A stretch of 52,884 nucleotides of DNA from Paenibacillus hemerocallicola (lineage in GTDB: Bacteria > Bacillota > Bacilli > Paenibacillales > NBRC-103111). The stretch covers positions 1-52,884 of the forward strand of contig NZ_VDCQ01000069.1 in the NCBI RefSeq assembly GCF_006265175.1, written 5' to 3'. The translations under genes were made by a program, and so were the position numbers. Each line of letters begins with the position of its first letter. Within the stretch, counting starts at the first letter, position 1. Of the stretch, positions 24,120 through 31,940 are shown piece by piece. The notes beneath the pieces were generated by a model. It was not told where the DNA came from and made no database searches. It saw only the letters and a list, made by a program, of their open reading frames with translations.

Positions 24120-24482
24120 ATGAGAGTAGCCTTAGGGGTATTTCTGATTTCCATTGCAATACTGTTAACCGGCTGCAATCAAAAGAAGAACACAAGCGAT
24201 ATCGAAGATAATCTGAATCAAATAACGGCCAACAAGCAGTTCATGGCATCGAGCAATCCGTATGACTACATAAAAAGCGAATTAAGCGCATACGAAGAAA
24301 TAGTAGGCATGGGGGATACGGCGCTACTATATTTAACCAACGAATTGAGGACAAATGGTCGGAGCGGGTTAAGAGAGTGGATAATGGCCAAAGCTTGTGA
24401 AGATATATTGAAGGAGAAAAGCCCCGTAAAGGAATGGGCGAGCGCAAAAGAGTGGATTGAGAAGTATGATGCAAGTAAGTGA
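24120..24482 (+). CDS. Hypothetical lipoprotein
   Basis: 120 aa. The signal peptide ends in lipobox LLTGC (Cys19), followed by a charged region and a helical domain (NPYDYIKSELSAYEEIVGMG, LREWIMAKACEDILKEKSPV, EWASAKEWIEKYDASK). The compact helical domain resembles small lipoproteins of Bacillales with no assigned function. ATG 24120 has GGAGGAAAAA upstream, and a strong terminator follows, so it is a monocistronic unit. Confidence 0.8.
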   Translation: MRVALGVFLISIAILLTGCNQKKNTSDIEDNLNQITANKQFMASSNPYDYIKSELSAYEEIVGMGDTALLYLTNELRTNGRSGLREWIMAKACEDILKEKSPVKEWASAKEWIEKYDASK

Positions 24483-24534
24483 CAATGATTAACCTTGTTA
24501 TTTGAACCGGCAGAGCATTACAATCGGACAGAGG

Positions 24535-24566
24535 AAGAACCGCCCGGCAAGGACGGTTCTTTTTTG
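24535..24566 (+). terminator. Rho-independent terminator after the lipoprotein gene
   Basis: An 8-bp stem AAGAACCG/CGGTTCTT with an 11-nt loop, followed by TTTTTG. Confidence 0.85.
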
Positions 24567-24783
24567 CTTCGCATTCTATTCGCAGCGCTTCAGCAAGCGT
24601 GCTGGACATACTCCACACAAAATTCCAAGAGTGTCTGGTATCATTTTAACCGTATAGGATTGTGCTTCTGACGAGAGAACGTTGGCAAGGCACATATGTA
24701 ATCCAAATGTAATATCCGCTTCATCCTCCGCTAATGTTCCGAGGGTATTATGTAGTAGACCCCCTTTTTAATATATATTTTTG
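24567..24783. other. Intergenic, nothing recognised
   Basis: About 215 bp without a supported gene or repeat. It ends in a TTTTTAATATATATTTTT tract immediately before the next terminator. Confidence 0.4.
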
Positions 24784-24819
24784 AACCCGTGGCCCGTTGC
24801 CAGCGGGTTTCTTTTTTTT
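24784..24819 (+). terminator. Orphan strong terminator
   Basis: Stem AACCCG/CGGGTT extended by TGGC/GCCA, then a T-rich run of about ten residues. No intact gene ends here, because the lipoprotein gene has its own terminator 220 bp upstream. It may be left from a deleted gene next to MITE copy 2. Confidence 0.8.
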
Positions 24820-24828
24820 CGGGGACAT

Positions 24829-25175
24829 ATAAATCGCACACAGAAGCGCATACATCGGATGATCGGTGAAGATTGGCCGCCATTGCCGGTACTCGCGAGA
24901 CTGCGAATCCATAAAATAGCGGAACTGGCGTATGGTATTGATGCGAAAAGCAGATTCGACAGTAAAATAACGGAAAATCATTCCTCTATAACGCTGCTCA
25001 CTATCCATTTTTACTCCGAAAGATCGAAATAGCGGAAGCCTGTGCCGTTATTTTCAGAAGTGTAGCGAAATTCGAGAAAATAACGGAATCCAGTGTCGCT
25101 ATTTATAAACAGGCAACGTGTTATCAAGCTCATCAGAACGCCTCCAGCTTGCATGCGGATTATGCTGTCGTAGTT
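24829..25175. mobile_element. MITE-like element, copy 2 (about 350 bp, inverted relative to copy 1)
   Basis: Read on the plus strand it matches the reverse complement of 21714-22069 almost throughout, e.g. GCCGCCATTGCCGG, CGAATCCATAAAATA, AGCGGAAGCCTGTGCCGTTA. Its right end (GCATGCGGATTATGCTGTCG, then TAGTT) is intact and matches the TIR; the left TIR is degraded to about 15 recognisable bases. The two copies face each other across a decayed 2.8-kb region. Confidence 0.7.
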
Positions 25176-25326
25176 TTTTTCAGCGAAGATCTGGGCACAC
25201 GCACAGTCCTTTTTTTCATGCTGTTGTGTCAGCTATTCACATGACGGGATAAACGGCCTCCCGAAAAGGAATGAGGGGAGGGGAGTCGAATACAACAGTT
25301 GGGTTATATTTACAGCTGATAAAACC

Positions 25327-25392
25327 GTCATCGAAGTATAACAAAATGTCATCAAATTTCACTGCTCGACTGAAAACGCTTTCTTATATAAT
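25327..25392 (+). promoter_or_regulatory. Promoter with GTCAT direct repeats, sensor operon
   Basis: GTCAT at 25327-25331 and 25348-25352 (21-bp period), then 34 bp, then TATAAT (25387-25392), with no recognisable -35. The same arrangement with identical spacings precedes the large carbohydrate operon (30968-31033). Two direct half-sites two helical turns apart fit a dimer of an AraC-type protein bound just upstream of RNA polymerase. Confidence 0.72.
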
Positions 25393-25461
25393 AAAAGAAA
25401 GAGCTAGCCAATGGATGGATGACGGATTCGATAAAGAGAGCAAAAGGGGCGTGGCGAAGCG

Positions 25462-27012
25462 ATGAACGAAAAATCGGACCCTTTAGTTGCCCCGAAGCCG
25501 CGCTTGTATGCGGCGATTGCGGCGGGATTGGGCGCCGCGGCCGTCGGTATAGCGTTATACGGTCTGTTGGGCGCGACGCCGGATGGGCCGAAGGCCCGAA
25601 ATGAGCTGGCGAACGGTGGCCGCGAGCCGATAACGGTCGTAGCGCTGGGCGCCTACTACAGCTTTCCCCCGGGCTACGACGAGAATCGCAATCCGTATCT
25701 CGATTATATCGAGGATAAAACCGGCCTCGACATTTCCATCAAGCTTCCGCTCCAGGAAGGGTATAACGAACAGCTGAACGTCATTATGGAGTCTTCGAAG
25801 CTGCCCGATCTGATCAGCACGACAAGCAACAGCTGGGTAGCCGATTACGTGAAGCGCAACGCCCTGCTCCCCCTGGACGACTACATCGACAAATACGGAA
25901 GCGACTTGAAGAAGAAAATACCGCAGGAGGCGTGGGATCTCGTCCGGTTCAACGGCAAAATTTATGCGGTGCCGAGCCTGAATTCGGTCAGGGGCAACGA
26001 AATCATGTACGCGCGCAAAGATTGGCTCGACCGGCTCGGGATGGCGCCGCCCGTAACGTTGGACGATTATGCGGAGGTCATGAGGAGATTTGCCGAGGAC
26101 GATCCGGACGGCAACGGCAAGAACGATACGGTCGGGCTGCTGATCGGCAGCGGCTTGGTCCGCACGGCTCCTTTCTTCGGGGCGTTCGGCACGCAGACGA
26201 ACGGTTGGTACGAGCGCGAAGGAAAGCTCGTCTACGCGGGCGTGCTGCCGGAAACGAAGGAAGCGCTGCGCTATTTGGCCGGGCTGTACAAGAACAAATG
26301 GATCGATCCCGAATTCCCGATCAACAAGCTGATCTCGCTGGAGGAGAAAATCGTCGCCGGCAAGGCCGGCCTGTTCTCGGCCGTCTGGTACGACACCCGG
26401 GGGCCGATCGAAGCGAACCGCAAGGCGGATCCGCGGGCGGAATGGATTCCGCTCGACTATCCGAGCGGCCCTGACGGATTGCGGGGCGTAGCCGACAACG
26501 CGATCGCCCGCATGTTCAACGTCGTACCCGCCACGAGCAAGCATCCGGAGGCCGCCATCCGGCTGCTCAATTTTATCGCGGGAGACGGGTACCGTACGCT
26601 CAACCTCGGGTTCGAGAATGAGGTATGGACGCGCAGCGGGGGGCGGATGGTGACGAATTTCGAGGAGCACGACAGACAAAGCTACCGGGGCATATATGGC
26701 GCCTTGGCCGACGCGGGCGATCCGGAGGTCGACCGGGAAAGGCTCGATTCGCTTGGCGTCCATTTTCGGTTGTACGAAAATTTGCAGCGCATTTCGCGAA
26801 ACCTCATTCCGAATCGGTTTACCGGCCCCCCCACGCCGGTCATGACGACTTACGGGGCAAAGCTGTATGCGGTCCAGGAGAGCCTATTCACCAAAATCGT
26901 CGCCGGGGTGGAGCCGATCGAGGCGTTCGACCGGTTTGCGGAACGGTGGTACAAGGACGGGGGCAAGGAGATGACGACCGAGGCGAATGCCTGGTTTTCG
27001 CGGTACCGGTAA
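25462..27012 (+). CDS. Extracellular solute-binding protein with membrane anchor (LplA/LipO-like)
   Basis: 516 aa. Family-1 ABC solute-binding protein of the LplA type: ENRNPYLDYIEDKTGLDISI, ESSKLPDLISTTSNSW, the Asp/Asn-rich calcium-type loop DDPDGNGKNDTVG, GLYKNKWIDPEFPINK. Instead of a lipobox it has an uncleaved-looking transmembrane segment (about residues 13-35, no Cys). It begins the operon with the histidine kinase and response regulator and no permease follows, so it may act as a ligand-presenting sensor partner of the kinase rather than in transport. Kinase start lies 52 bp downstream. ATG 25462 has a weak AAGGGG-type SD. Confidence 0.88.
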   Translation: MNEKSDPLVAPKPRLYAAIAAGLGAAAVGIALYGLLGATPDGPKARNELANGGREPITVVALGAYYSFPPGYDENRNPYLDYIEDKTGLDISIKLPLQEGYNEQLNVIMESSKLPDLISTTSNSWVADYVKRNALLPLDDYIDKYGSDLKKKIPQEAWDLVRFNGKIYAVPSLNSVRGNEIMYARKDWLDRLGMAPPVTLDDYAEVMRRFAEDDPDGNGKNDTVGLLIGSGLVRTAPFFGAFGTQTNGWYEREGKLVYAGVLPETKEALRYLAGLYKNKWIDPEFPINKLISLEEKIVAGKAGLFSAVWYDTRGPIEANRKADPRAEWIPLDYPSGPDGLRGVADNAIARMFNVVPATSKHPEAAIRLLNFIAGDGYRTLNLGFENEVWTRSGGRMVTNFEEHDRQSYRGIYGALADAGDPEVDRERLDSLGVHFRLYENLQRISRNLIPNRFTGPPTPVMTTYGAKLYAVQESLFTKIVAGVEPIEAFDRFAERWYKDGGKEMTTEANAWFSRYR

Positions 27013-27063
27013 CGCTATTTAGCGGCAGCTTGAGCATGGAATCGGGGAAAGGCTGGAGAACGC

Positions 27064-28914
27064 ATGAAACGATTATGGAGATTCGTACACGACGCCTTTA
27101 CCCGTTATATCCAAGTACGGCTCACGGTCCACTTCCTTCTTATCCTCGTCCCGCTCGTGGCGGTCAGCCTGTTCGCCAACATGCGCTCCCATCAAATTTT
27201 GGAGGCCAAGACGAGCGACAGGACCAGAAGTCTGCTCCAGTCGGCTGTCGAGTATATCGATTTGACGATGCGCAACATGGAGGAAATATCCAACCTGCTC
27301 ACCCGCAACCAGGCGGTCAACGGCTGGCTGTCGGAGGCGGGATCCGAGCTGTCCGTCCAATCGGTCGTCCATTTCGGGGAAATTATCGGAGAGCTGTCCG
27401 ATATCGTGGCGCTTAACAATATGTTGTACCAGGTCTCCGTGCTGCATGCTCCGACGGATACGCTGCTGTCTTCCCGCTTCGGGGGCATCCGTCTGAAGGA
27501 CGCTTCCCTCGAGCCGTGGTACAGGAAGGCGGCGGAGCTGAACGGCTTCAGTTACTTGCACATTCCCGACGAGAACGGATACCCGCTGCGCGGAGAGTAC
27601 GCGTTCAACAAGGAAAGCGTCTACTTGATTCGCGGCATGAACGCGAACAACCGATCGTTTTCGCCCAATTTCATTATTCTCGGCATCAAAAAAAATTCGC
27701 TGCTGCAGCTGATCGCCTCGTCGCTCCCCTCCGCGGACGCGCAGGCGTATTTGTACGATCACGAGGGCCGGCTGGTGGTCGGCACCGATCCGACACGGGC
27801 TCCTTCCAGATTGAGCGAGTGGAGCGACGACGGCGCGAAGACGGTCCGGGTGTCTTGGCCGGAGCGGGATTCGTCCATGCTTGCGGTCAAGGTCCGGTCG
27901 CCGCAAACCCATTGGTCGCTCGTCATGCTGCAGCCGGAGGCGGAACTGTACGAGGAGAACCGGCAGCTGCAGCTGTTCACGTATACGATCATCGCGATCA
28001 GCATCGTGCTGGCGTTCTGGATTTCCTGGATGGTGTACGGCGGAATCGCCGCTCCGCTCCGAAGCCTTTCGTTCGGGATGAAGCAAATCCGGCTCGGCAA
28101 TTTGAACGTGACGCTCGATAACGGCAGAAAGGACGAACTCGGCTATGTGACGGAGTCGTTCAATCAGATGGCCCAGGATCAGCGAAGCCTGATTCGCGAT
28201 TATTACGAGCAGCAGCTGCGCGCGTCCAAAGCCGAGCTGAAATTTTTGCAATCGCAGATCAACCCGCACTTTTTGTACAATACGCTCGATTCGATTTACT
28301 GGACGGCGCAGGAATACGAAGCGGAGGAGATCGGGGACATGGTGTACAATTTGTCGAAGTTTTTCCGGCTGAGCCTGCAAAAAGGGCAGGAAACGGCAAC
28401 AGTTAAGGAAACGATCGAGCATTTGAGCTATTACGTACGGGTCCAGGAGCTGCGGTTCCAGCATCATTTCGCGGTGGTGTATGATGTGGACGATGCGGTC
28501 AAGGAGGCCGGCGTACTCCGCCTTCTGCTCCAGCCGCTGGTCGAGAATGCGATCCTGCATGGACTGGAGAAGGCGGCCTCCGGCGGTTTGCTGACCATTT
28601 CCGCCAAGGCGGAAGGGAAGTTTCTGGCTCTCGGAGTCGCCGACAACGGCGTCGGCATGTCGGGGGATCGGCTCGACTATATACGCCGCGAGCTCGGCGC
28701 GACTATGGCGGCTGACAACCGGGTGTTGTCCCCGTTCGATCCGAATAAATCGAAAGATTTGTTCGGCTTGCGCAATGTCGTCGCCCGGGCGAAAATCGTA
28801 TACGGCGATGAGGCGTCGTTTCGGATCGACAGCGAGCCGGGGGCGGGGACCCGGGTGAAGCTGCTGCTGCCGATGGAAGCGTGCCAATCGGTTCAAGGGG
28901 GAGAAACGGCATGA
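27064..28914 (+). CDS. Sensor histidine kinase, YesM type
   Basis: 616 aa. Two transmembrane helices (about 20-40 and 300-325) enclose an extracellular Cache-like sensor domain of about 260 residues. A HAMP domain (about 326-378) and a His_kinase/HATPase_c module follow. The phosphoacceptor is His402 in QINPHFLYNTLDSIYW; the N-box is LLQPLVENAILHGLE; G-boxes are GVADNGVGMS and GLRNVV. This is the YesM/LytS-like subclass. It phosphorylates the following response regulator, whose ATG overlaps its stop by 4 bp (ATGA). The ligand is presumably a sugar or oligosaccharide, possibly delivered by the preceding binding protein. Confidence 0.94.
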   Translation: MKRLWRFVHDAFTRYIQVRLTVHFLLILVPLVAVSLFANMRSHQILEAKTSDRTRSLLQSAVEYIDLTMRNMEEISNLLTRNQAVNGWLSEAGSELSVQSVVHFGEIIGELSDIVALNNMLYQVSVLHAPTDTLLSSRFGGIRLKDASLEPWYRKAAELNGFSYLHIPDENGYPLRGEYAFNKESVYLIRGMNANNRSFSPNFIILGIKKNSLLQLIASSLPSADAQAYLYDHEGRLVVGTDPTRAPSRLSEWSDDGAKTVRVSWPERDSSMLAVKVRSPQTHWSLVMLQPEAELYEENRQLQLFTYTIIAISIVLAFWISWMVYGGIAAPLRSLSFGMKQIRLGNLNVTLDNGRKDELGYVTESFNQMAQDQRSLIRDYYEQQLRASKAELKFLQSQINPHFLYNTLDSIYWTAQEYEAEEIGDMVYNLSKFFRLSLQKGQETATVKETIEHLSYYVRVQELRFQHHFAVVYDVDDAVKEAGVLRLLLQPLVENAILHGLEKAASGGLLTISAKAEGKFLALGVADNGVGMSGDRLDYIRRELGATMAADNRVLSPFDPNKSKDLFGLRNVVARAKIVYGDEASFRIDSEPGAGTRVKLLLPMEACQSVQGGETA

Positions 28915-30542
28915 AGCTGATGATCGTCGAGGACGAAGCGAAGCTGCGCAACAGTTTGGTTACCCATATACCGTGGGAGGAGAACGGCTTCGAGATAATC
29001 GGTACCGCATCGAACGGAATCGAAGCTCTGCGTCTGATGGAGACGAAAATGCCGGACATCGCCATCGTCGACATCCAGATGCCTGACATGGACGGTCTGG
29101 AGCTGGCGAGACGGGTGCGGGACGGCGGACTCGGACTGAAAATTATCATTTTGAGCGGCCTTGACAATTTCGAATACGCGCAGCGGGCGATGGAATACGG
29201 AGTCGTCCAATATTTGCTCAAGCCGGCGGGAAAGCTGGAAATTATGGAAGCGGTCCGGGTGGCGGCCGGTCAGCTGCGACGCATGCTGGACGAGAAGCAC
29301 GGCCGCGAAGCGCTGTTGCGGAAATGGGAGGAGCATTTGCCCCGATTGCGGGAGCTGTACTGGCAAAATTGCTTGTCCGGCAAATACGCTTCCTGGGAAA
29401 TCGATCGGAAGGGCGACGAGGTCCAGCTCGATCTTCGCGGCTCGGACCAATACGCCTTGGCGGTAATCGATATCGATCCGCTGTTGGAGGGCGAAGAGCG
29501 TTTTTTGCAGCAGGACGCGCCGCTTCTCCGCTTTTCCGTGGAATGCATCGCGGGCGAATACTTTCACGGGATGCCCTGCCATCTGTTTCCCGATGCGAAA
29601 GGGGCGACGGTCGTCGTCTTCGCCGGCTCGTCAGGCGAACCGCCGGACGAATTCCTGCTTCGTATTCATCTGCAGCTTGTCAAAGTGCTGACGAATGTCA
29701 AGGAATGCCTCAAGGTTACGGCCAGTGCCGGAATCAGCGGCTGCGCCGGCTCGGTGCAGCCCGTGCAGCGACTGTACCGGGAAGCGACAAGCGCGTTGAA
29801 CGAACGCGCGGCGCTCGGGCCGAACATCGCCATTCCGTTCCGCGAGCGTCGAGACGATGAGGAGGAAGCCGGCAGTACGGCGGAGAGGCAGACCGCCTCC
29901 CGCAAAGAGCTCGAATCGGCGCTCGAAACCGGCGACTTCGAGCGGGCGGGCGCCGCGCTGGACACATGGTGGGAAGAGCGGATGGAGCACGCCGGGTCCG
30001 CGGAAGAAATCCGCGAGCAATTGCTGGTCGTCTGCAGCCTGTTCGTCCGAACGGCGCACCAGCACGATTGGCCGCTCAAGCAGCTGGCGGGCGACGATTA
30101 CGTCTATTTTCACGACCTGCCGCGGCTCGCGGAGAAATCGCAAATTCGCCAGTGGCTCGGCCGCATCGTCCGTTGCTTTGCCGGGTACGCGGCCAGCTGT
30201 CGAAAGTCGGGCGGACATCACACGATCAAGACGGTGCTGGCGCTGATCGAGTCGGAAATCGACAAGGAGCTGAACCTGTACGACGTCGCCGACCGGATGT
30301 ACGTCAATTCCTCCTACTTGAGCCGATTGTTCAAGCAGGAGACCGGCAAGACGTTCTCGGCCTACGTGCTGGAGCGCAAGATGGAGCATGCGAAATCGGC
30401 GCTGCTGCGCGGCGTCAAAGTATACGATGCGGCGAGCATGACCGGCTATGGGCATGTCAGCTATTTTACGAAGGTGTTTCGCAAATATTGGGGCGTGTCT
30501 CCCGGCGAGATCAAGCATAATTTCGGGACGCAGCGGGCGTAG
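28911..30542 (+). CDS. Response regulator, YesN type (receiver + AraC HTH)
   Basis: 543 aa. The receiver domain has the acidic pair in VEDEAK, phosphoacceptor Asp54 (DIAIVDIQMPDMDGL) and Lys of YLLKPA. A ~280-residue middle region of unknown fold links to the C-terminal AraC-type double HTH (LNLYDVADRMYVNSSYLSRL, FKQETGKTFSAYVLERKMEH, VSYFTKVFRKYWGVSPGEIK). The start is ATG 28911, coupled to the kinase gene. A terminator follows. AraC-type regulators bind direct repeats about 21 bp apart; exactly such GTCAT repeats are present upstream of this operon and of the next one. Confidence 0.95.
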   Translation: MKLMIVEDEAKLRNSLVTHIPWEENGFEIIGTASNGIEALRLMETKMPDIAIVDIQMPDMDGLELARRVRDGGLGLKIIILSGLDNFEYAQRAMEYGVVQYLLKPAGKLEIMEAVRVAAGQLRRMLDEKHGREALLRKWEEHLPRLRELYWQNCLSGKYASWEIDRKGDEVQLDLRGSDQYALAVIDIDPLLEGEERFLQQDAPLLRFSVECIAGEYFHGMPCHLFPDAKGATVVVFAGSSGEPPDEFLLRIHLQLVKVLTNVKECLKVTASAGISGCAGSVQPVQRLYREATSALNERAALGPNIAIPFRERRDDEEEAGSTAERQTASRKELESALETGDFERAGAALDTWWEERMEHAGSAEEIREQLLVVCSLFVRTAHQHDWPLKQLAGDDYVYFHDLPRLAEKSQIRQWLGRIVRCFAGYAASCRKSGGHHTIKTVLALIESEIDKELNLYDVADRMYVNSSYLSRLFKQETGKTFSAYVLERKMEHAKSALLRGVKVYDAASMTGYGHVSYFTKVFRKYWGVSPGEIKHNFGTQRA

Positions 30543-30616
30543 GAAGGAATAACAGACCGGAAACAAAGAATAAAAAATGTATAAAAACGGCCGCATCCCC
30601 GCTCGCGGCGCACGTT

Positions 30617-30648
30617 CCCGTCCGGCTGCCGCCGACGGGCTTTTTTTT
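30617..30648 (+). terminator. Terminator of the sensor operon
   Basis: GC-rich stem built around CCCGTC/GACGGG with inner CGGC/GCCG, followed by eight T residues. Confidence 0.85.
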
Positions 30649-30715
30649 GCCTTAGCATCACATCCGTCACGAGCCCGATGGGCGAAGCGCCTTCATCCCC
30701 TTCGGAAGCAACGGA

Positions 30716-30903
30716 ATAGCGGAGTGAGCTTCCGCTACTTACCCGTAACGAGACATCGGCAGCAAAACAAAGGAACAGTGTTCCGTTATTTTGCCGTTTT
30801 CGTCCGACTTCACTCCTGAAAGGTCGAAATAACGGAGCTCCGTTTCGCTAAATTCGGAATCAAGTCAGAAGCTATGACTTTAACGGAGCCAAGTTCCGCT
30901 ATG
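30716..30903. repeat. Cluster of about four GGAA..TTCC hairpin repeats
   Basis: Modules such as ATAGCGGAGTGAGCTTCCGC (30716), AAAGGAACAGTGTTCCGTTA, ATAACGGAGCTCCGTTTCGC and TAACGGAGCCAAGTTCCGCT. Same family as at 10823-11010 and within the MITE copies. They lie between the terminator and the next promoter; no gene here. Confidence 0.8.
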
Positions 30904-30967
30904 TTCTCAAAGGATTGTTTCGCGCGAGAAAAGGATGCTAATTTGCCGTCACAGTTTTTCGCCGCTG

Positions 30968-31033
30968 GTCATGAAAGCTTAATAAAAGGTCATGGTTGTT
31001 GTCTAGGAACCGTTCCGGCCCCCGGCCTATAAT
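30968..31033 (+). promoter_or_regulatory. Promoter with GTCAT direct repeats, carbohydrate operon
   Basis: GTCAT at 30968-30972 and 30989-30993 (21-bp period), 34 bp, then TATAAT at 31028-31033. No -35. Spacings are identical to those at 25327-25392. A perfect 11-bp palindrome GGAACCGTTCC (31006-31016) lies where the -35 would be and may bind a second regulator. Confidence 0.72.
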
Positions 31034-31097
31034 AAATTCGAACAGGGAATAAGCCGCCGGAAACGGGCGGCCGTCCCGATGGAAAGGGGTGACCCGG

Positions 31098-31928
31098 ATG
31101 GAACTGTCGCTGAGCATGTACAGCATGCACCGGACGGTTAGGGAGAAAGGGTGGAGCGCGGCCGACTGGCTGCGGTTTTGCGGAGCGGAAGGGTGGAACA
31201 AGGTGGAACTGCTCGCCCATTTTTGGAAGGACGCCGCGGCCGAGCTCGACGAGACGGCGGAAACGGCGAAAGCTTGCGGCATCGAAGTGGTCAGCTATGC
31301 GGTATCGAACAACCTGGTCAGTCCTGATCCGCGGGAACGGGAGGCGGGACTGCGCAAAATTACCGACGACATTCCTTTGGCGCAGAAGCTCGGCACGAAT
31401 GTAATCCGCGTCTTCTCGGGCAACTGGATCGACGGGATCGAGTACCGGGACGCGCTGGAGTGGGTTGTCGACGGGTTGAAGGAAGCGGCGGAGCGGGCCG
31501 AGGCGGCGGGAGTTACGCTCTGTCTGGAAAATCACGGCAAGCTTGCCGGACGCGGCGAGCAAGTGAAGGAAATCATCGACCGCGTCGATTCTCCCTCCTT
31601 GCGCTCCACGTTCGACACCGGCAACTTCCTGCTCGTCGACGAGCATCCGCTCGAAGCGGCCAAGACGCTGCTACCTTATGTCGGCCACGTGCACTTCAAA
31701 GATTTCAAGGAGCAGCCGGGCGGGCGCTACAAATCGTTATCGGGCCGGACATACGAAGGGGTCCCGGCGGGGGAAGGCGATACCGATCTTCCGCAGACGC
31801 TGCGGCTGCTGGCGGATGCCGGCTACCGGGGGAGACTCGTGCTCGAATACGAAGGGCTCGGCAGCGACGTCGAGGGCATTCGCCAAAGCTATCGCAATTT
31901 CGAGCGAATGACTGCGGCCTATGCGTGA
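31098..31928 (+). CDS. Sugar phosphate isomerase/epimerase (xylose-isomerase-like TIM barrel)
   Basis: 276 aa, AP endonuclease family 2/xylose-isomerase-like barrel. Probable divalent-metal ligands are Glu144 (LCLENHG), Asp173 (STFDTGNF), His199 (GHVHFKDF) and Glu250 (LVLEYEG). It likely interconverts a sugar or its phosphate/keto form as part of the pathway that starts this operon. ATG 31098 is preferred over GTG 31089, with AAAGGGG upstream. It is the first gene of a ~18-kb operon, 65 bp downstream of the -10 element. Confidence 0.9.
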   Translation: MELSLSMYSMHRTVREKGWSAADWLRFCGAEGWNKVELLAHFWKDAAAELDETAETAKACGIEVVSYAVSNNLVSPDPREREAGLRKITDDIPLAQKLGTNVIRVFSGNWIDGIEYRDALEWVVDGLKEAAERAEAAGVTLCLENHGKLAGRGEQVKEIIDRVDSPSLRSTFDTGNFLLVDEHPLEAAKTLLPYVGHVHFKDFKEQPGGRYKSLSGRTYEGVPAGEGDTDLPQTLRLLADAGYRGRLVLEYEGLGSDVEGIRQSYRNFERMTAAYA

Positions 31929-31940
31929 AGGAGGATGGCG

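Noticed and set aside
21854-25032. Similar open frames in both MITE copies on both strands (for example 21872 plus and 25008 minus, with FRYF and IRQFRYFMDS)
   Set aside because: The similarity is explained by the DNA-level repeat. Frames are open on both strands at once, and no ribosome binding site is present.
27073-28896. 607-codon ORF antisense to the histidine kinase, and other long antisense ORFs (e.g. 35307-38069)
   Set aside because: They are shadow frames produced by high GC at codon position 3 on the coding strand; their composition (Arg/His/Gln-rich) is not protein-like and the sense frames are clear family members.
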